Origin: Syntrophaceae bacterium
GTDB taxonomy: Bacteria > Desulfobacterota > Syntrophia > Syntrophales > PHBD01
Assembly (NCBI GenBank): GCA_013177825.1
Contig: JABLXX010000004.1
Span: 227,990-291,989, forward strand
Length of the DNA: 64,000 nucleotides
Direction of reading: 5' to 3'
The notes beneath the pieces are model-generated. The model did not search any database and was not told the DNA's origin. It worked only from the letters and a program-made list of their open reading frames with translations. Position numbers and translations under genes: made by a program. Each line of letters starts with the position of its first letter. Within the stretch, counting starts at the first letter, position 1. Below are positions 7,219-15,660 of the stretch, piece after piece.

Positions 7219-8709
7219 GTGAACCCTTCTTCCATTGCGCGTCTTACTGTGCCGGCGGACATGCGCTTCCTGGAGACGATCCGGGGCTTTGTGCGGGAAC
7301 TGGCCTCGGCCGCCGGACTCTCCCAGAGGGAGATTCTGGGCCTGGAGCTGGCCGCCGAAGAGGCCTCCGTCAACACCATCGAGCATGCCTATCCGGACGG
7401 CCGGCCGGGAGACATTTTCCTGAAGGCGGAGATCGGGCGGACGGAGCTGGTCCTGTCCATCCGGGACGAGGGGCTGCCCTTCGACCCGGATCTGGAAGGC
7501 GCCGGCGTTTCCGGGACGGTCGCCGACGAGTTTTCGGCCCGGGGCCTGGGGCTGCGGATCATCCGTCATGAAGTCGACGAGGCCCGCTTCGAGAACCTCG
7601 GCCGCCGGGGGAAGGCCCTGCGCCTCGTCAAGCGGCTGACTACAACCGCGGAACCGGAGCCGGAGCACCTGCCGCCGAGGATCGAGCCGGCCTCCCCGCA
7701 GCCGTATGAGATCCGGACCATGAAACCCGGGGAGGCCATCCAGGTGGCCAGGATCTTCTGGCTGGCTTACGGCTATTCGTACAAAAACGAGAATTTTTAC
7801 CGCCCGGAGGGCCTTCTGTACCTGGTGGGAAGCGGTCGCCTGACCAGCACCGTCGCCGTGACCGAAAACGGCGAGGTCGTGGGGCACGCCGGCATCCTGC
7901 GGCCGACTCCGGCGCCCATGGCCGAGGCGGCCCTCCTGGTGATCAACCCGGCCCACCGGGGCCGCGGGCTGATGGGCGCGCTTTCCAGGGCCAACGAGGC
8001 CAGGGCCCTGGAGATGGGGCTGCTCGGGATGTCCGTCGATCCCGTCACCAGCCATGCCATCAGCCAGCGAGACGTGATGCGGCTGGGGGGAAGGCCCTGC
8101 GGCCTGGACCTGGCCGCCAGTCCCCCCCGGCTGTTCAAGGCCCTCGGTTCCGAAACGGCCCCGCCCCAGCGGGAGTCCTGCCTCCACTGCTTCCGCTACT
8201 TCGACTCCCCTCCGCCGGTGAAGGTCCATGTCCCGCCCCGCCACCGGGAGATCGTCACCCGCATCTACGAAGGCCTTGCCCAGGCCTGCACCTTCGGCGA
8301 TCCGGCCCCGGCCTCCGCGTCGGGTGAGTACCGGATCGACTTCGACAAAACCGTGCTCAAGGGGATCATCCGGGTGGTGCGGGCCGACGAGCGCCAATGG
8401 CCGGAGCTTCTCCGGGCTGCGGACGACCTCGCGGAGTACGCGGGCGCGGAGGTGGTGAACCTCGATCTTCCCCTCGAGCAACCGGCGGCGGCCCTGCTCT
8501 GCGAGCGGGCGGAGGAGGCGGGCTTCTTTTTTTCGGGGCTCCGGCCCCGGGAGGCCCCGGACGGCGACAGCCTGAGGCTCCAGCGGCTCCACTGCCCCTT
8601 CGATCCGGACCGCCTGCAGTTCTTCGACGAATTCGGCAGGCTGCTCTTCGATTACGTGAAGGCGGGGATGGGAGAATCAGGGAAGAAAGCAACGGGGTCG
8701 GGCGGGTAG
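7219..8709 (+). CDS. RsbW-type ATPase fused to a GNAT acetyltransferase
   Basis: 496 residues from GTG 7219, preceded by GAGGAGG at 7206-7212; the start puts the typical LTVPADMRFLETIRGF opening at the N-terminus. Residues 8-140 form an anti-sigma-factor-like HATPase domain with N-box EEASVNTIEH (47-56), G1 box DEGLPFDP (83-90) and G2 box ARGLGL (107-112). A Pro/Glu-rich linker (141-165) leads to a GNAT fold whose acetyl-CoA loop is NPAHRGRGLMGA (243-254). The last 190 residues hold a Cys pair (CLHC) and a second alpha/beta region that I cannot name. RsbW kinases phosphorylate STAS-domain antagonists, and GNATs acetylate amines or lysines. No sigma factor or STAS gene is nearby, so the partner is unknown. 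Confidence 0.88.
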   Translation: MNPSSIARLTVPADMRFLETIRGFVRELASAAGLSQREILGLELAAEEASVNTIEHAYPDGRPGDIFLKAEIGRTELVLSIRDEGLPFDPDLEGAGVSGTVADEFSARGLGLRIIRHEVDEARFENLGRRGKALRLVKRLTTTAEPEPEHLPPRIEPASPQPYEIRTMKPGEAIQVARIFWLAYGYSYKNENFYRPEGLLYLVGSGRLTSTVAVTENGEVVGHAGILRPTPAPMAEAALLVINPAHRGRGLMGALSRANEARALEMGLLGMSVDPVTSHAISQRDVMRLGGRPCGLDLAASPPRLFKALGSETAPPQRESCLHCFRYFDSPPPVKVHVPPRHREIVTRIYEGLAQACTFGDPAPASASGEYRIDFDKTVLKGIIRVVRADERQWPELLRAADDLAEYAGAEVVNLDLPLEQPAAALLCERAEEAGFFFSGLRPREAPDGDSLRLQRLHCPFDPDRLQFFDEFGRLLFDYVKAGMGESGKKATGSGG

Positions 8710-8742
8710 GGACTTCTTTGCCGACTGCTCGGGAACGTCCTG

Positions 8743-9183
8743 TTACGGCCTTGCCAGGAATGCCCGCTTGATCCGGCCGTCGAACCCGGCGGATTCGTAG
8801 AACGTTCCGATCTCCTCGTTTTTTCTTCCCGTGCACAGCATGACTTTGTAACAGCGGCTCTCCCGGGCCAGCGCCAGCGCATTCTTCAGAACGGCCGTTC
8901 CGTAGCCCCTGCGGCGATGTGCTGCATCCGTGACCACGTTTTCGATGACGCCGTACGGCCGGCAGCCCCGGCTGAGATTCGGAATGATGCTCAGGGTGCA
9001 GGAGGAGACAAGCCTGCCGCCCACGAAGACGCCCAGGTACCGGAAGGACCGGCTGTCCCGGATCTGCCTCCAGACGGCCTCCACCTCCCGCCTTTCCGGC
9101 AACGGATCATCGGACGCGTGCATGTGCGCATAGAGGGCGAGCAGGTCGTCCAGTTCCCCTTCAAGAAGCTCTCTCGTTTCCAT
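8743..9183 (-). CDS. GNAT-family N-acetyltransferase
   Basis: 146 residues from the ATG at 9183, which has GGGAGG six bases upstream; a TTG at 9198 is a poorer choice. The acetyl-CoA loop is visible as VVTDAAHRRRGYGTAVL, preceded by the substrate-side strand GVIENV, and the C-terminal FYESAGF motif is typical. The fold transfers acetyl from acetyl-CoA to a small-molecule amine or peptide; the acceptor cannot be told. It is convergent with the ATPase-GNAT fusion gene, 33 bp away, and begins the long minus-strand run up to 16734. Confidence 0.9.
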   Translation of the reverse strand: METRELLEGELDDLLALYAHMHASDDPLPERREVEAVWRQIRDSRSFRYLGVFVGGRLVSSCTLSIIPNLSRGCRPYGVIENVVTDAAHRRRGYGTAVLKNALALARESRCYKVMLCTGRKNEEIGTFYESAGFDGRIKRAFLARP

Positions 9184-9263
9184 TCGATCCTCCCGCAACC
9201 CGCCGGCCGCCGTCGGTGTGACCCCGCCGCTCTTCCCGCGGGCGGCCGCTCCGGCTGCCCCAA

Positions 9264-10133
9264 TTACCCCCGGCCTTTTCGAGCGACAATTGCCAGGTTG
9301 GCGGATTGGCTTTCCTCTTCGACCTCGACGCCCACCAGCGATGGATAAAACCGGACTTCTTCGAATCCCGCCCGGGTGAGCACATCCCGGAACTGCTCGT
9401 CCGTATAGGCTTCAGTGGTCATCGCGTGGCGGGACACCGCTCCCGTTTCGGCGTCCACGACGAAAAAGCGCTGCGTTGTCGCCAGCTCGTCGGCGTCCCA
9501 GAAGCTTTCGGTCAGGCAGAGATGCGGGCGGTCCGAGAAGAGGCCGCCGCCGTCGCCGCAGGTATGCCAGGAGCTTCCCGACTGACCCTGTTTCATGACC
9601 GTGTCGAACTTCTGCGGTTCAAGCAGCAAGAGGCCATCCGGGGTAAGGGCCGAGAGGGCCTTTTCGAGGACCCGGCGCGCGTCGCTTCTCCGGAAGACGT
9701 TGAACTGGCCGAAGATCATAATGACCAGTCCGTACCCTTCGCCGTAATCCGCTGTCCGCACGTCCTCCAGCCGGTAGCGGCAATTCAGGCCTTCGTGCGC
9801 AGCATTGGCCTGTGCGTAACGGACCGGCTCGGGAGCGTAGTCGATGCCGACGCACGCATGCCCCAGCCTGGCCAGGCGGCTCGTGTACAGCCCGGGCCCG
9901 CAGGCCAACTCCAGGATTCGCGTCGGCCTGCCGCCCAGTATCGCTCCGTGGATCCAGCCGACCTGCCGGTCGATGATGTCGAAACGGCGGCTGGCCAGGT
10001 TGTGCTCCTGGGAGAGATGCTCCGCCAGCATTCGCCGGCTGAAGTTGGGGTCGTTCCAGGGGATGTTCTCCCCCTCGGCCCAGGAAACGGGGGGTATCCT
10101 GCGTCCGATGATGTCCTGCAGGTTCATGGTCAT
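9264..10133 (-). CDS. Class I SAM-dependent methyltransferase
   Basis: 289 residues. Motif I ILELACGPGLYTSRLA (73-88) binds S-adenosylmethionine, and acidic motif II follows in CVGIDYAPE. The post-I strands read EDVRTADYGEGYGLVIM and ALSALTPDGLLLLEP. The N-terminal 60 residues are rich in Trp and His. The C-terminal half contains a LCLTESFWD segment and an FEEVRFYPSLVG strand, as in small-molecule methyltransferases. The substrate is not deducible. An ATG two codons downstream is an alternative start. It lies 73 bp downstream of an alpha/beta hydrolase gene on the same strand. Confidence 0.9.
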   Translation of the reverse strand: MTMNLQDIIGRRIPPVSWAEGENIPWNDPNFSRRMLAEHLSQEHNLASRRFDIIDRQVGWIHGAILGGRPTRILELACGPGLYTSRLARLGHACVGIDYAPEPVRYAQANAAHEGLNCRYRLEDVRTADYGEGYGLVIMIFGQFNVFRRSDARRVLEKALSALTPDGLLLLEPQKFDTVMKQGQSGSSWHTCGDGGGLFSDRPHLCLTESFWDADELATTQRFFVVDAETGAVSRHAMTTEAYTDEQFRDVLTRAGFEEVRFYPSLVGVEVEEESQSANLAIVARKGRG

Positions 10134-10206
10134 TCCGCCATCCAGAGATGTGGAGATAAAAGTTTTTCCCGTTCCGGGATCCTGCCTGTCATGATCGCCT
10201 TTTCTG

Positions 10207-11178
10207 TCAGTCCTTTCCGGCCTGTGTTTCCACGCAGAAGAGATCCTTCACCTTTTTTAGCATCCGGTATCCGTGGACGATGTGATGGAAGTGCCCTTCG
10301 CCTTCGATCCGGTTGATCCGGACGTCCTTTGCGTGTTCCGCCAGGTATTCGCTGAACCGGGGAGGGATGAACAGGTCGGCCGTTCCCTGGAAAACCTCGA
10401 TATGGATGTCGATGTCGGAGAGACGGAATCCCCAGTCCTTGTAGACCGTCTGTGCATCGTAGGCCGGCCCCGCGGAGCCGTTCCGGAAGAGCTCCTGGAA
10501 ATCCCGCATCAGCAGGTATTGGAACTCGGACATCCTGAAAATCTCCTTGTCGGCGGGACAGAGGCTGGAGTCAAACATCCGCGCGAACGTCCCGGGTCTT
10601 TTCACGACTTTTTGCGTCATGCCCAGAACGGAGAAAGGAATCCGGAACAGGGCCAGGGGCAGCCGGGTGCCCAGCCTGGCATAAAGGCGATCCATGTTGC
10701 CGAGGTTTCGTACCATTTCGGGGTCGGCGTAGACCGGCATGGCGCAGGCAAGGTCCACGACATAACGGAGGCGGTCCGGAATGGCAAAGGCGCTGGCCAT
10801 CAGGGTGGGGCCTCCGCCGGAAATGCCGATGGCCCCGAAAGAGCCGATTCCGAGACGGTCCGCCAGATCGGCCATGTCCCGGGCGTAGTCCAGAACGGTC
10901 CACCCCGGACGGAAGTCCGATCGGGCGACGCCCGGCCGGTCCGGCGCGATGATCCGGAAGCCGTACTCGATGCCGGGCTTGTGAAGAAGCATGCCGTGAA
11001 CATGGGACCCGGTTCCGTGGTAGAAAATGATGGGGTCTCCGCCGGGATCCCCGTACTCGTGAAAGGCGAGGCGCGTTCCACGGCTGGTTTCCAGGAACCG
11101 GACGTTTTTCTCCAGCTCCTCGATTTCACTCCCGGAAAGGATGCTCAGTCGCTTCTCCCGATCGGCCGGTTCGCTCAT
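10207..11178 (-). CDS. Alpha/beta-fold hydrolase
   Basis: 323 residues from the ATG at 11178 with GAGG upstream; the open frame extends 62 more codons upstream, but that part does not look coding. The oxyanion motif YHGTGSH (53-59), the nucleophile elbow GISGGG (Ser120), the acidic residue in GTADLFIP and the C-terminal His in EGHFHHI form a complete catalytic set. Such enzymes hydrolyse esters, amides or related bonds. There is no signal peptide, so it should act in the cytoplasm. A long lid region (residues 140-250) rich in Leu and Phe suggests a hydrophobic substrate. No neighbour points to a pathway. Confidence 0.88.
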   Translation of the reverse strand: MSEPADREKRLSILSGSEIEELEKNVRFLETSRGTRLAFHEYGDPGGDPIIFYHGTGSHVHGMLLHKPGIEYGFRIIAPDRPGVARSDFRPGWTVLDYARDMADLADRLGIGSFGAIGISGGGPTLMASAFAIPDRLRYVVDLACAMPVYADPEMVRNLGNMDRLYARLGTRLPLALFRIPFSVLGMTQKVVKRPGTFARMFDSSLCPADKEIFRMSEFQYLLMRDFQELFRNGSAGPAYDAQTVYKDWGFRLSDIDIHIEVFQGTADLFIPPRFSEYLAEHAKDVRINRIEGEGHFHHIVHGYRMLKKVKDLFCVETQAGKD

Positions 11179-11267
11179 CGATGGACCTCGTTTCTTTTCC
11201 CTTGTTCTGGTTATTGGATGGCCGCCCCGGTTTTCCAATCCGGGACACGCCCCCTTTCCTTTCGGGT

Positions 11268-11978
11268 TCAGGGTGACATATCTCCGCTCAGGTACCGCTG
11301 TCTCAGCTCTTCGGGAAACTTCTCGAGGGCGTACCGGAGCATCGTCCTCGGCATGATCCGGCAATGAAGCTTCAGAAATGCTTCTTCCGCCGCCCGGTCG
11401 CGCTTGCCGATTTCCCGGAGCATCCAGCCCGAGGCTTTGTGGATCAGGTCCTCACGGTCCCGGAGGAGCCGTTCGGCGATGTGGAGCGTCTCGGCGAACT
11501 CCCCCCGCTTGATGAAGTGGAAGGTCGCCATGACGGAGATCCTTCGGTCCCAGAGCAACCCGGATGCCGCCAGGGCATGGAGCGGCGCGCGGCTGCGGTC
11601 CAGAAGATGACGGCCCACGATGTGCTCGGCCGAGGCGTCGACCAGGTCCCAGTTGTTGATGAACCGCGTATGCTCCAGGTACAGGCGGTAGATCCGCTCC
11701 TGCATCGCGGCGTCTCCCCGTGCATAGGCACCGACCAGGATGAGAAGCGCCAGGAGCCTCGCCTCGTGGATGGGGGAATGGAGCAGATCGGCGACGTCCG
11801 GCAGGGGGAGATCCCCGTGCTCCCGGGCAAGTTTGCGGATCTCCGGGACGTAGAGGCCGATGAAAACGTCGCCTTCGCCGTACTCCCCCGGGGCCGTCTT
11901 GAAAAACCGCTGCAGGATCCGGACCCTTTCCGGGTTGCCCAGTGTCTGCAGCCGGCGCTGGATGTCGGCAGCCTTCAA
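11268..11978 (-). CDS. AlkD-like DNA alkylation repair protein
   Basis: 236 residues of HEAT-like helical repeats, the size of AlkD DNA glycosylases, which excise bulky or cationic alkylated purines. The signature helix FINNWDLVDASAEHI (107-121) contains W110, D111 and D114, corresponding to the DNA-contacting and catalytic Trp/Asp residues of the family. KASGWMLREIGKRD further on is also characteristic. The gene lies upstream of the hydrolase gene on the same strand (90-bp gap). With uvrB and mutS it is the third repair gene in the window, though they are not clustered. Confidence 0.93.
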   Translation of the reverse strand: MKAADIQRRLQTLGNPERVRILQRFFKTAPGEYGEGDVFIGLYVPEIRKLAREHGDLPLPDVADLLHSPIHEARLLALLILVGAYARGDAAMQERIYRLYLEHTRFINNWDLVDASAEHIVGRHLLDRSRAPLHALAASGLLWDRRISVMATFHFIKRGEFAETLHIAERLLRDREDLIHKASGWMLREIGKRDRAAEEAFLKLHCRIMPRTMLRYALEKFPEELRQRYLSGDMSP

Positions 11979-12039
11979 ATGACAATCCTTTCCCGATGCT
12001 TCTTGACCGGAACAGTGTGCTGTGGCCGAGGCGGCATAT

Positions 12040-12651
12040 TTACTTTTTGGCGGCGATCAGGGCGGCCCCGAAAAACATGAACGTGGCCCCGCCCAGCCGG
12101 TTGATCGCCCGTCCGCCCCGCTCGGAGGTGAGCCAGCGCCGGGCGGTGCCGGCAAACAGCCCGTACAGGCAGTGGATGACGACGACCAGGGAGCTGTACG
12201 TCAGGACCTGGACGGCGAACTGGGTCCAGTAGTTCTTCGAGAGGTCGATGAACTGGGGAAAGATGGAAAGGAAAAAGAAGATCACCTTGGGATTCGTGAG
12301 CTGCAGGGACAGCCCCTCCAGGAAACGCCTGCCGAACCCGGCCTCGCAGGACGCTGGTTCCTGGAAGCGCATCGCCGGAGCGCGCCAGAGCCGGATGCCC
12401 AGGTAGAAAAGGTAGGCGGCCCCGATGAACTTGAGGATCGTGAAGGCCAGGGCCGAGGCGGCCAGCAGAATCCCCAGGCTCGTCGCCGAGATGGCGGCGA
12501 CCGCGAGGGCGCCGAAGGCAATGCCGAGAATTCCGCCGAAGGTTCCCTTCATGCCGTAGCGAAGGGAGTTGGTGAGGGTCATGACGACGCCCGGCCCCGG
12601 GCTGAGCACGGTCAGGGCGGCCACGAGCAGGAAGAGCGGATAGAGCGTCAA
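12040..12651 (-). CDS. LysE/RhtB-family amino-acid exporter
   Basis: 203 residues starting at TTG 12651, chosen because GGAGG lies six bases upstream and the resulting N-terminus MTLYPLFLLVAALTVLSPGPGVV carries the hallmark SPGPG motif. Six hydrophobic segments are expected, and the QLTNPKVIFFFLSIFPQFI stretch is typical of the family. Members export homoserine, threonine, lysine or related amino acids. It is transcribed from the minus strand downstream of a GNAT gene, with a 159-bp gap. A second LysE-type gene lies at 34880. Substrate unknown. Confidence 0.92.
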   Translation of the reverse strand: MTLYPLFLLVAALTVLSPGPGVVMTLTNSLRYGMKGTFGGILGIAFGALAVAAISATSLGILLAASALAFTILKFIGAAYLFYLGIRLWRAPAMRFQEPASCEAGFGRRFLEGLSLQLTNPKVIFFFLSIFPQFIDLSKNYWTQFAVQVLTYSSLVVVIHCLYGLFAGTARRWLTSERGGRAINRLGGATFMFFGAALIAAKK

Positions 12652-12810
12652 GGGGGTCCTCCGTAATGAAATTTCCGTATGGCTACACGATCTTCATCAC
12701 AAAAGGCAATCCCTTCCATCGCCGGCAGGGCTCGATTGATGTTTCGACCGACCCGGAAAACCCTTGGCGACACCGGAGTGGTTTCCCCGGCGGGCGGGGG
12801 CTCGCAACTC

Positions 12811-13440
12811 TTATCGCAGCCGTTTCACCATCCGGAAGTGGCTTCTTACGCCCCGCTCCTCAAGGGGAAGAACGCGGCTCTCGGAGAGGATCTCCATCCC
12901 CAGCCGCCGGTAAAACCGGACCGCCGGGTTGTCGCCGGCCACGTCGAGATGGCAGGCGTCATAACCCCTTTCGCGGGCGCGGTCGAACGCGCCGGTCAGC
13001 AGCCTCTTCCCCAGGCCTTTTCCCTGCTCCCCGGGATCCGCCGCCAGGAAAAGCACGTAGTAGGCATGATTCGGGATCGGCGGCGTGAGATACCGGATGT
13101 ATCCGACGATTTCCAGGTAATGCCGAAATTCCCCGGGTGTCAGGATCTCCGGGGTCCGCTTCACCATGTTGGGGATCATCCGGTCCTGCCTGTCCCGGTC
13201 GTACCCGACTTCCAGGCCGGCGATCCTGCCGCCGGCGACGGCGACCGTGGCGTTGGAGTGACTGTACAGGCTCTCCTCCCCTTTCCACATGGCGGTGAAG
13301 AAGCGGAGGAAGCGGTCGAAATCGTTTTCGAAGAGGCAGTCCCAGAGGCGGGGATCCGTGCTGTAGATGAGCCGGGACGCGGCCTGGGCGTGCTCGGGGC
13401 CGGCCGGCAGGAACGCGGGGAGATGCGGATTCGTTTCCAT
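12811..13440 (-). CDS. GNAT-family N-acetyltransferase
   Basis: 209 residues. The acetyl-CoA binding segment LAADPGEQGKGLGKRLL and the C-terminal strand LDVAGDNPAVRFYRRLGMEI identify the fold. The N-terminal half has a helical insertion with many aromatic residues (DCLFENDFDRFLRFF), a layout shared with acetyltransferases annotated only generically. It starts 10 bp after the stop of the trans-sulfuration gene, so the two are likely co-transcribed and might share a sulfur-amino-acid substrate; that link is inference only. Confidence 0.9.
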   Translation of the reverse strand: METNPHLPAFLPAGPEHAQAASRLIYSTDPRLWDCLFENDFDRFLRFFTAMWKGEESLYSHSNATVAVAGGRIAGLEVGYDRDRQDRMIPNMVKRTPEILTPGEFRHYLEIVGYIRYLTPPIPNHAYYVLFLAADPGEQGKGLGKRLLTGAFDRARERGYDACHLDVAGDNPAVRFYRRLGMEILSESRVLPLEERGVRSHFRMVKRLR

Positions 13441-13450
13441 GGCCGGTTTT

Positions 13451-14584
13451 TTACACTTCTTTCATCGCCTGGTCCATGTCCGCGATCAGGTCGTCCGCAT
13501 CTTCGATCCCGACGGAGAGCCGCAAGAGCGAGTCGGAGATGCCGATCCTCCGGCGCTCCTCCGGGGAGATCTTCGCGTGGGAGGTCCCGGCGGGGGCGCA
13601 GATCAGCGTCTCCACGCCGCCCAGGCTGACGGCCGGGCGGATGATCCGGAGGCGGCGCAGGAAGGAGGCGGCGGAGACGATCCGCTCGTCCGGTTCGAAG
13701 GACAGCATGGCCCCGAATCCCGTCATCTGGGACCGGGCGATTTCATGCCCCGGCGAGTCCGGCAGGCCGGGATAGTTCACGCGGAAAACGGATGCATGTG
13801 CGGACAGATAGGCGGCGATGCGGGCGGCGTTCGCCGTCTGGCGTTCGACCCGGAGGGCCAGCGTCTTCATGCTCCGTTCGAGGAGGTAGCACATCATGGC
13901 GTTCAGGCTGCCGCCCAGGTGGCGGGCTGTGGCGCGGATTTTCGAGGCATGGGGTCGCGAGGTCAGGGCGGCGCCGCAGCTCAGGTCGCTGTGGCCGCCC
14001 AGGTACTTGGTTCCGCTGTGGACGACCACGTCGATGTCGAGCTGCAGAGGGCATTGGTTCACCGGCGTGGCGAAGGTATTGTCGAGGATCGTGACGATGC
14101 CCCGTTCCCGGCCGATCTGTGCCACCCGCCGGATGTCAATGATCCCCAGCAGGGGGTTCGTGGGCGATTCAATCACGATGACCTTCGTCTCCGGCGTCAC
14201 CGCATCCGCGACCGCCGCGGCGTCCGTGGCCGCGAAGGTGTGGCGGATCCCCAGCCGGTCGAACATGTCCGTGGCGAAGGCATGGGTTCCGCCGTACAGC
14301 TCGTCCATCATGACGACATGGTCCCCCGCTCCGGCGAAGGCGAGGATCGCCGTGCTGACGGCGGCCATGCCGGAGCTGAACAGGACGCCGTCTTCCGCGC
14401 CTTCCAGTGCGCAGAGCTTGCGGACCACGGCGTCCTGGTTCGGCGTGTTGAAGTAGCGGGGATAGGGGATGTCGTCCCGGTCCAGGTATTCGAACGAGGA
14501 GGACGTGAAAATCGGCGTGTTGACGCCCCGCGTCGCGGCGTCGCGGTACGTGCCGCCGTGAACGCAGATGGTTTCCTTCTTCAT
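13451..14584 (-). CDS. Trans-sulfuration PLP enzyme (cystathionine gamma-synthase / lyase family)
   Basis: 377 residues from the ATG at 14584, which has AAGGAG upstream; the family is typically 380-400 residues. The PLP-lysine is K193 in SGTKYLGGHSD. The FSSGMAAVSTAI loop, MDELYGGT, ESPTNPLLGIID and the terminal LLRLSVGIEDADDLIADM are all characteristic. Members act on homocysteine, cystathionine, O-acyl-homoserine or methionine. The sequence alone does not separate synthase from beta/gamma-lyase, and no met or cys gene is adjacent. A GNAT gene follows after 10 bp. Confidence 0.93.
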   Translation of the reverse strand: MKKETICVHGGTYRDAATRGVNTPIFTSSSFEYLDRDDIPYPRYFNTPNQDAVVRKLCALEGAEDGVLFSSGMAAVSTAILAFAGAGDHVVMMDELYGGTHAFATDMFDRLGIRHTFAATDAAAVADAVTPETKVIVIESPTNPLLGIIDIRRVAQIGRERGIVTILDNTFATPVNQCPLQLDIDVVVHSGTKYLGGHSDLSCGAALTSRPHASKIRATARHLGGSLNAMMCYLLERSMKTLALRVERQTANAARIAAYLSAHASVFRVNYPGLPDSPGHEIARSQMTGFGAMLSFEPDERIVSAASFLRRLRIIRPAVSLGGVETLICAPAGTSHAKISPEERRRIGISDSLLRLSVGIEDADDLIADMDQAMKEV

Positions 14585-14666
14585 GCAGCCTGCTCCTTGC
14601 CAATGTTCTGTCAGCGGCTGGGGCGCCGGCGGCACGGGAGGCCGCCGGCATTCCCCGGCCGGTACT

Positions 14667-15056
14667 TCACTTGTCGGACGATGCCTCGAAAAACGCTTCG
14701 CAGTGGCGATTCCCTTCGGTCCCGGTGACCGACACCCATCCGCCCGCCTTGGCCGGGAAACCCAGACACTCAAAGCTTTGCGGTTTCATGTCGTGGATCA
14801 TGAACTTGACGGTGCTGTCTCTCTTCCCTTCCATGTTGCAGTCCTTGTTCTTCCAGTTGCAGCAGACGTGATCTCCGGGTTGGACGCCCCACCATTCGGC
14901 GCACCTTTCCATTTTGCAGCCGTGGGTTTCCTTGACGTGGATCGGCCGGTCCGTATTGTTATAGACACAAAATGCGCCTGCGTTCCCCGCCATCAGACAA
15001 AAACCGAACACGGACAGCATCAATACCGTCAAAACGAGGCTCTTCATTCTGCACAT
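14667..15056 (-). CDS. Secreted Cys-rich protein A (tandem paralogue)
   Basis: 129 residues from the ATG at 15056, which has AGGAGG ten bases upstream. A signal peptide covers about residues 1-28, with a likely cut after the AGNAGA segment. The mature part shares a pattern with the next gene: AFCVYNNTD, ETHG, PGDHVCCNWKNKDCN, GKRDSTVKF, AGGWVSVTG and CEAFF. It has eight cysteines, including the CCNW pair, suggesting a compact disulfide-bonded periplasmic or extracellular beta protein. I do not recognise a named family. The paralogue lies 99 bp upstream on the same strand, evidence of a local duplication. Confidence 0.85.
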   Translation of the reverse strand: MCRMKSLVLTVLMLSVFGFCLMAGNAGAFCVYNNTDRPIHVKETHGCKMERCAEWWGVQPGDHVCCNWKNKDCNMEGKRDSTVKFMIHDMKPQSFECLGFPAKAGGWVSVTGTEGNRHCEAFFEASSDK

Positions 15057-15155
15057 GGTAAACGTTCCTCCTTGTAATCGATTTTTCCGCGTGAACATTC
15101 AATGCACGAAATCGGTCTGTCGAGCATGTCGTTATTTTCCTCGTTGCCAGGACAC

Positions 15156-15566
15156 TCATTGGTCGTCACCGTCTTTGTCCCAGGATTCATCAAAGTACGC
15201 TTCACACTTATATTGGTGCTTTCTATCACCGGATACCGACAGCCATCCACCCGCCTTGACGGGAAAGTCGACACAGAGGTTAATCGGGAGCACCTGCGTG
15301 AACGCGACAAGGAACTTGACAGTACTGTCTTTCTTCCCTTTCACGTTGCAGTCCTTGTTTTTCCAGTTGCAGCAGGCATGATCTCCCGGGCTGATTACTT
15401 TTATAAACTCCTTGAACTTCCTTCCACCGTGAGTTTCCTGGACCTGAAATTCCAAATCCGAATTGTTATAGACGCAAAAGGCATCTGCGCCCTCTGCCGT
15501 CAGGCATAGAAAAATTACCGAAAAGATCCATACCGCAAACAATACCGCCCCCTTCTTTTTGCACAT
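15156..15566 (-). CDS. Secreted Cys-rich protein B (tandem paralogue)
   Basis: 136 residues from the ATG at 15566, with AGGAG upstream. The signal peptide spans about residues 1-29 (KKKGAVLFAVWIFSVIFLCL core). The mature part repeats the pattern of the neighbouring gene: AFCVYNNSD, ETHGG, PGDHACCNWKNKDCN, GKKDSTVKF, AGGWLSVSG and YKCEAYF. The CCNWKNKDCN block is identical in both copies, whereas the segments between the conserved blocks and the C-termini differ, so the copies have diverged under constraint. The protein ends in the acidic tail DKDGDDQ. Function unknown; the design suggests a secreted binding or inhibitor protein, but that is a guess. Confidence 0.85.
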   Translation of the reverse strand: MCKKKGAVLFAVWIFSVIFLCLTAEGADAFCVYNNSDLEFQVQETHGGRKFKEFIKVISPGDHACCNWKNKDCNVKGKKDSTVKFLVAFTQVLPINLCVDFPVKAGGWLSVSGDRKHQYKCEAYFDESWDKDGDDQ

Positions 15567-15660
15567 GCCGATCCTTCTCCTTTCTTTGATTTGTCCGGTT
15601 GAACATCCGCTGCCTGAGATCGAATTTCCGCTGTCCCGCAAATCCGGGTCCTTATTGTCT

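Noticed and set aside
5788-8592. 934-codon minus-strand open frame across uvrB and the ATPase-GNAT gene
   Set aside because: It is out of frame with uvrB and antisense to the fusion gene. Both real genes have recognisable motifs in their own frames.
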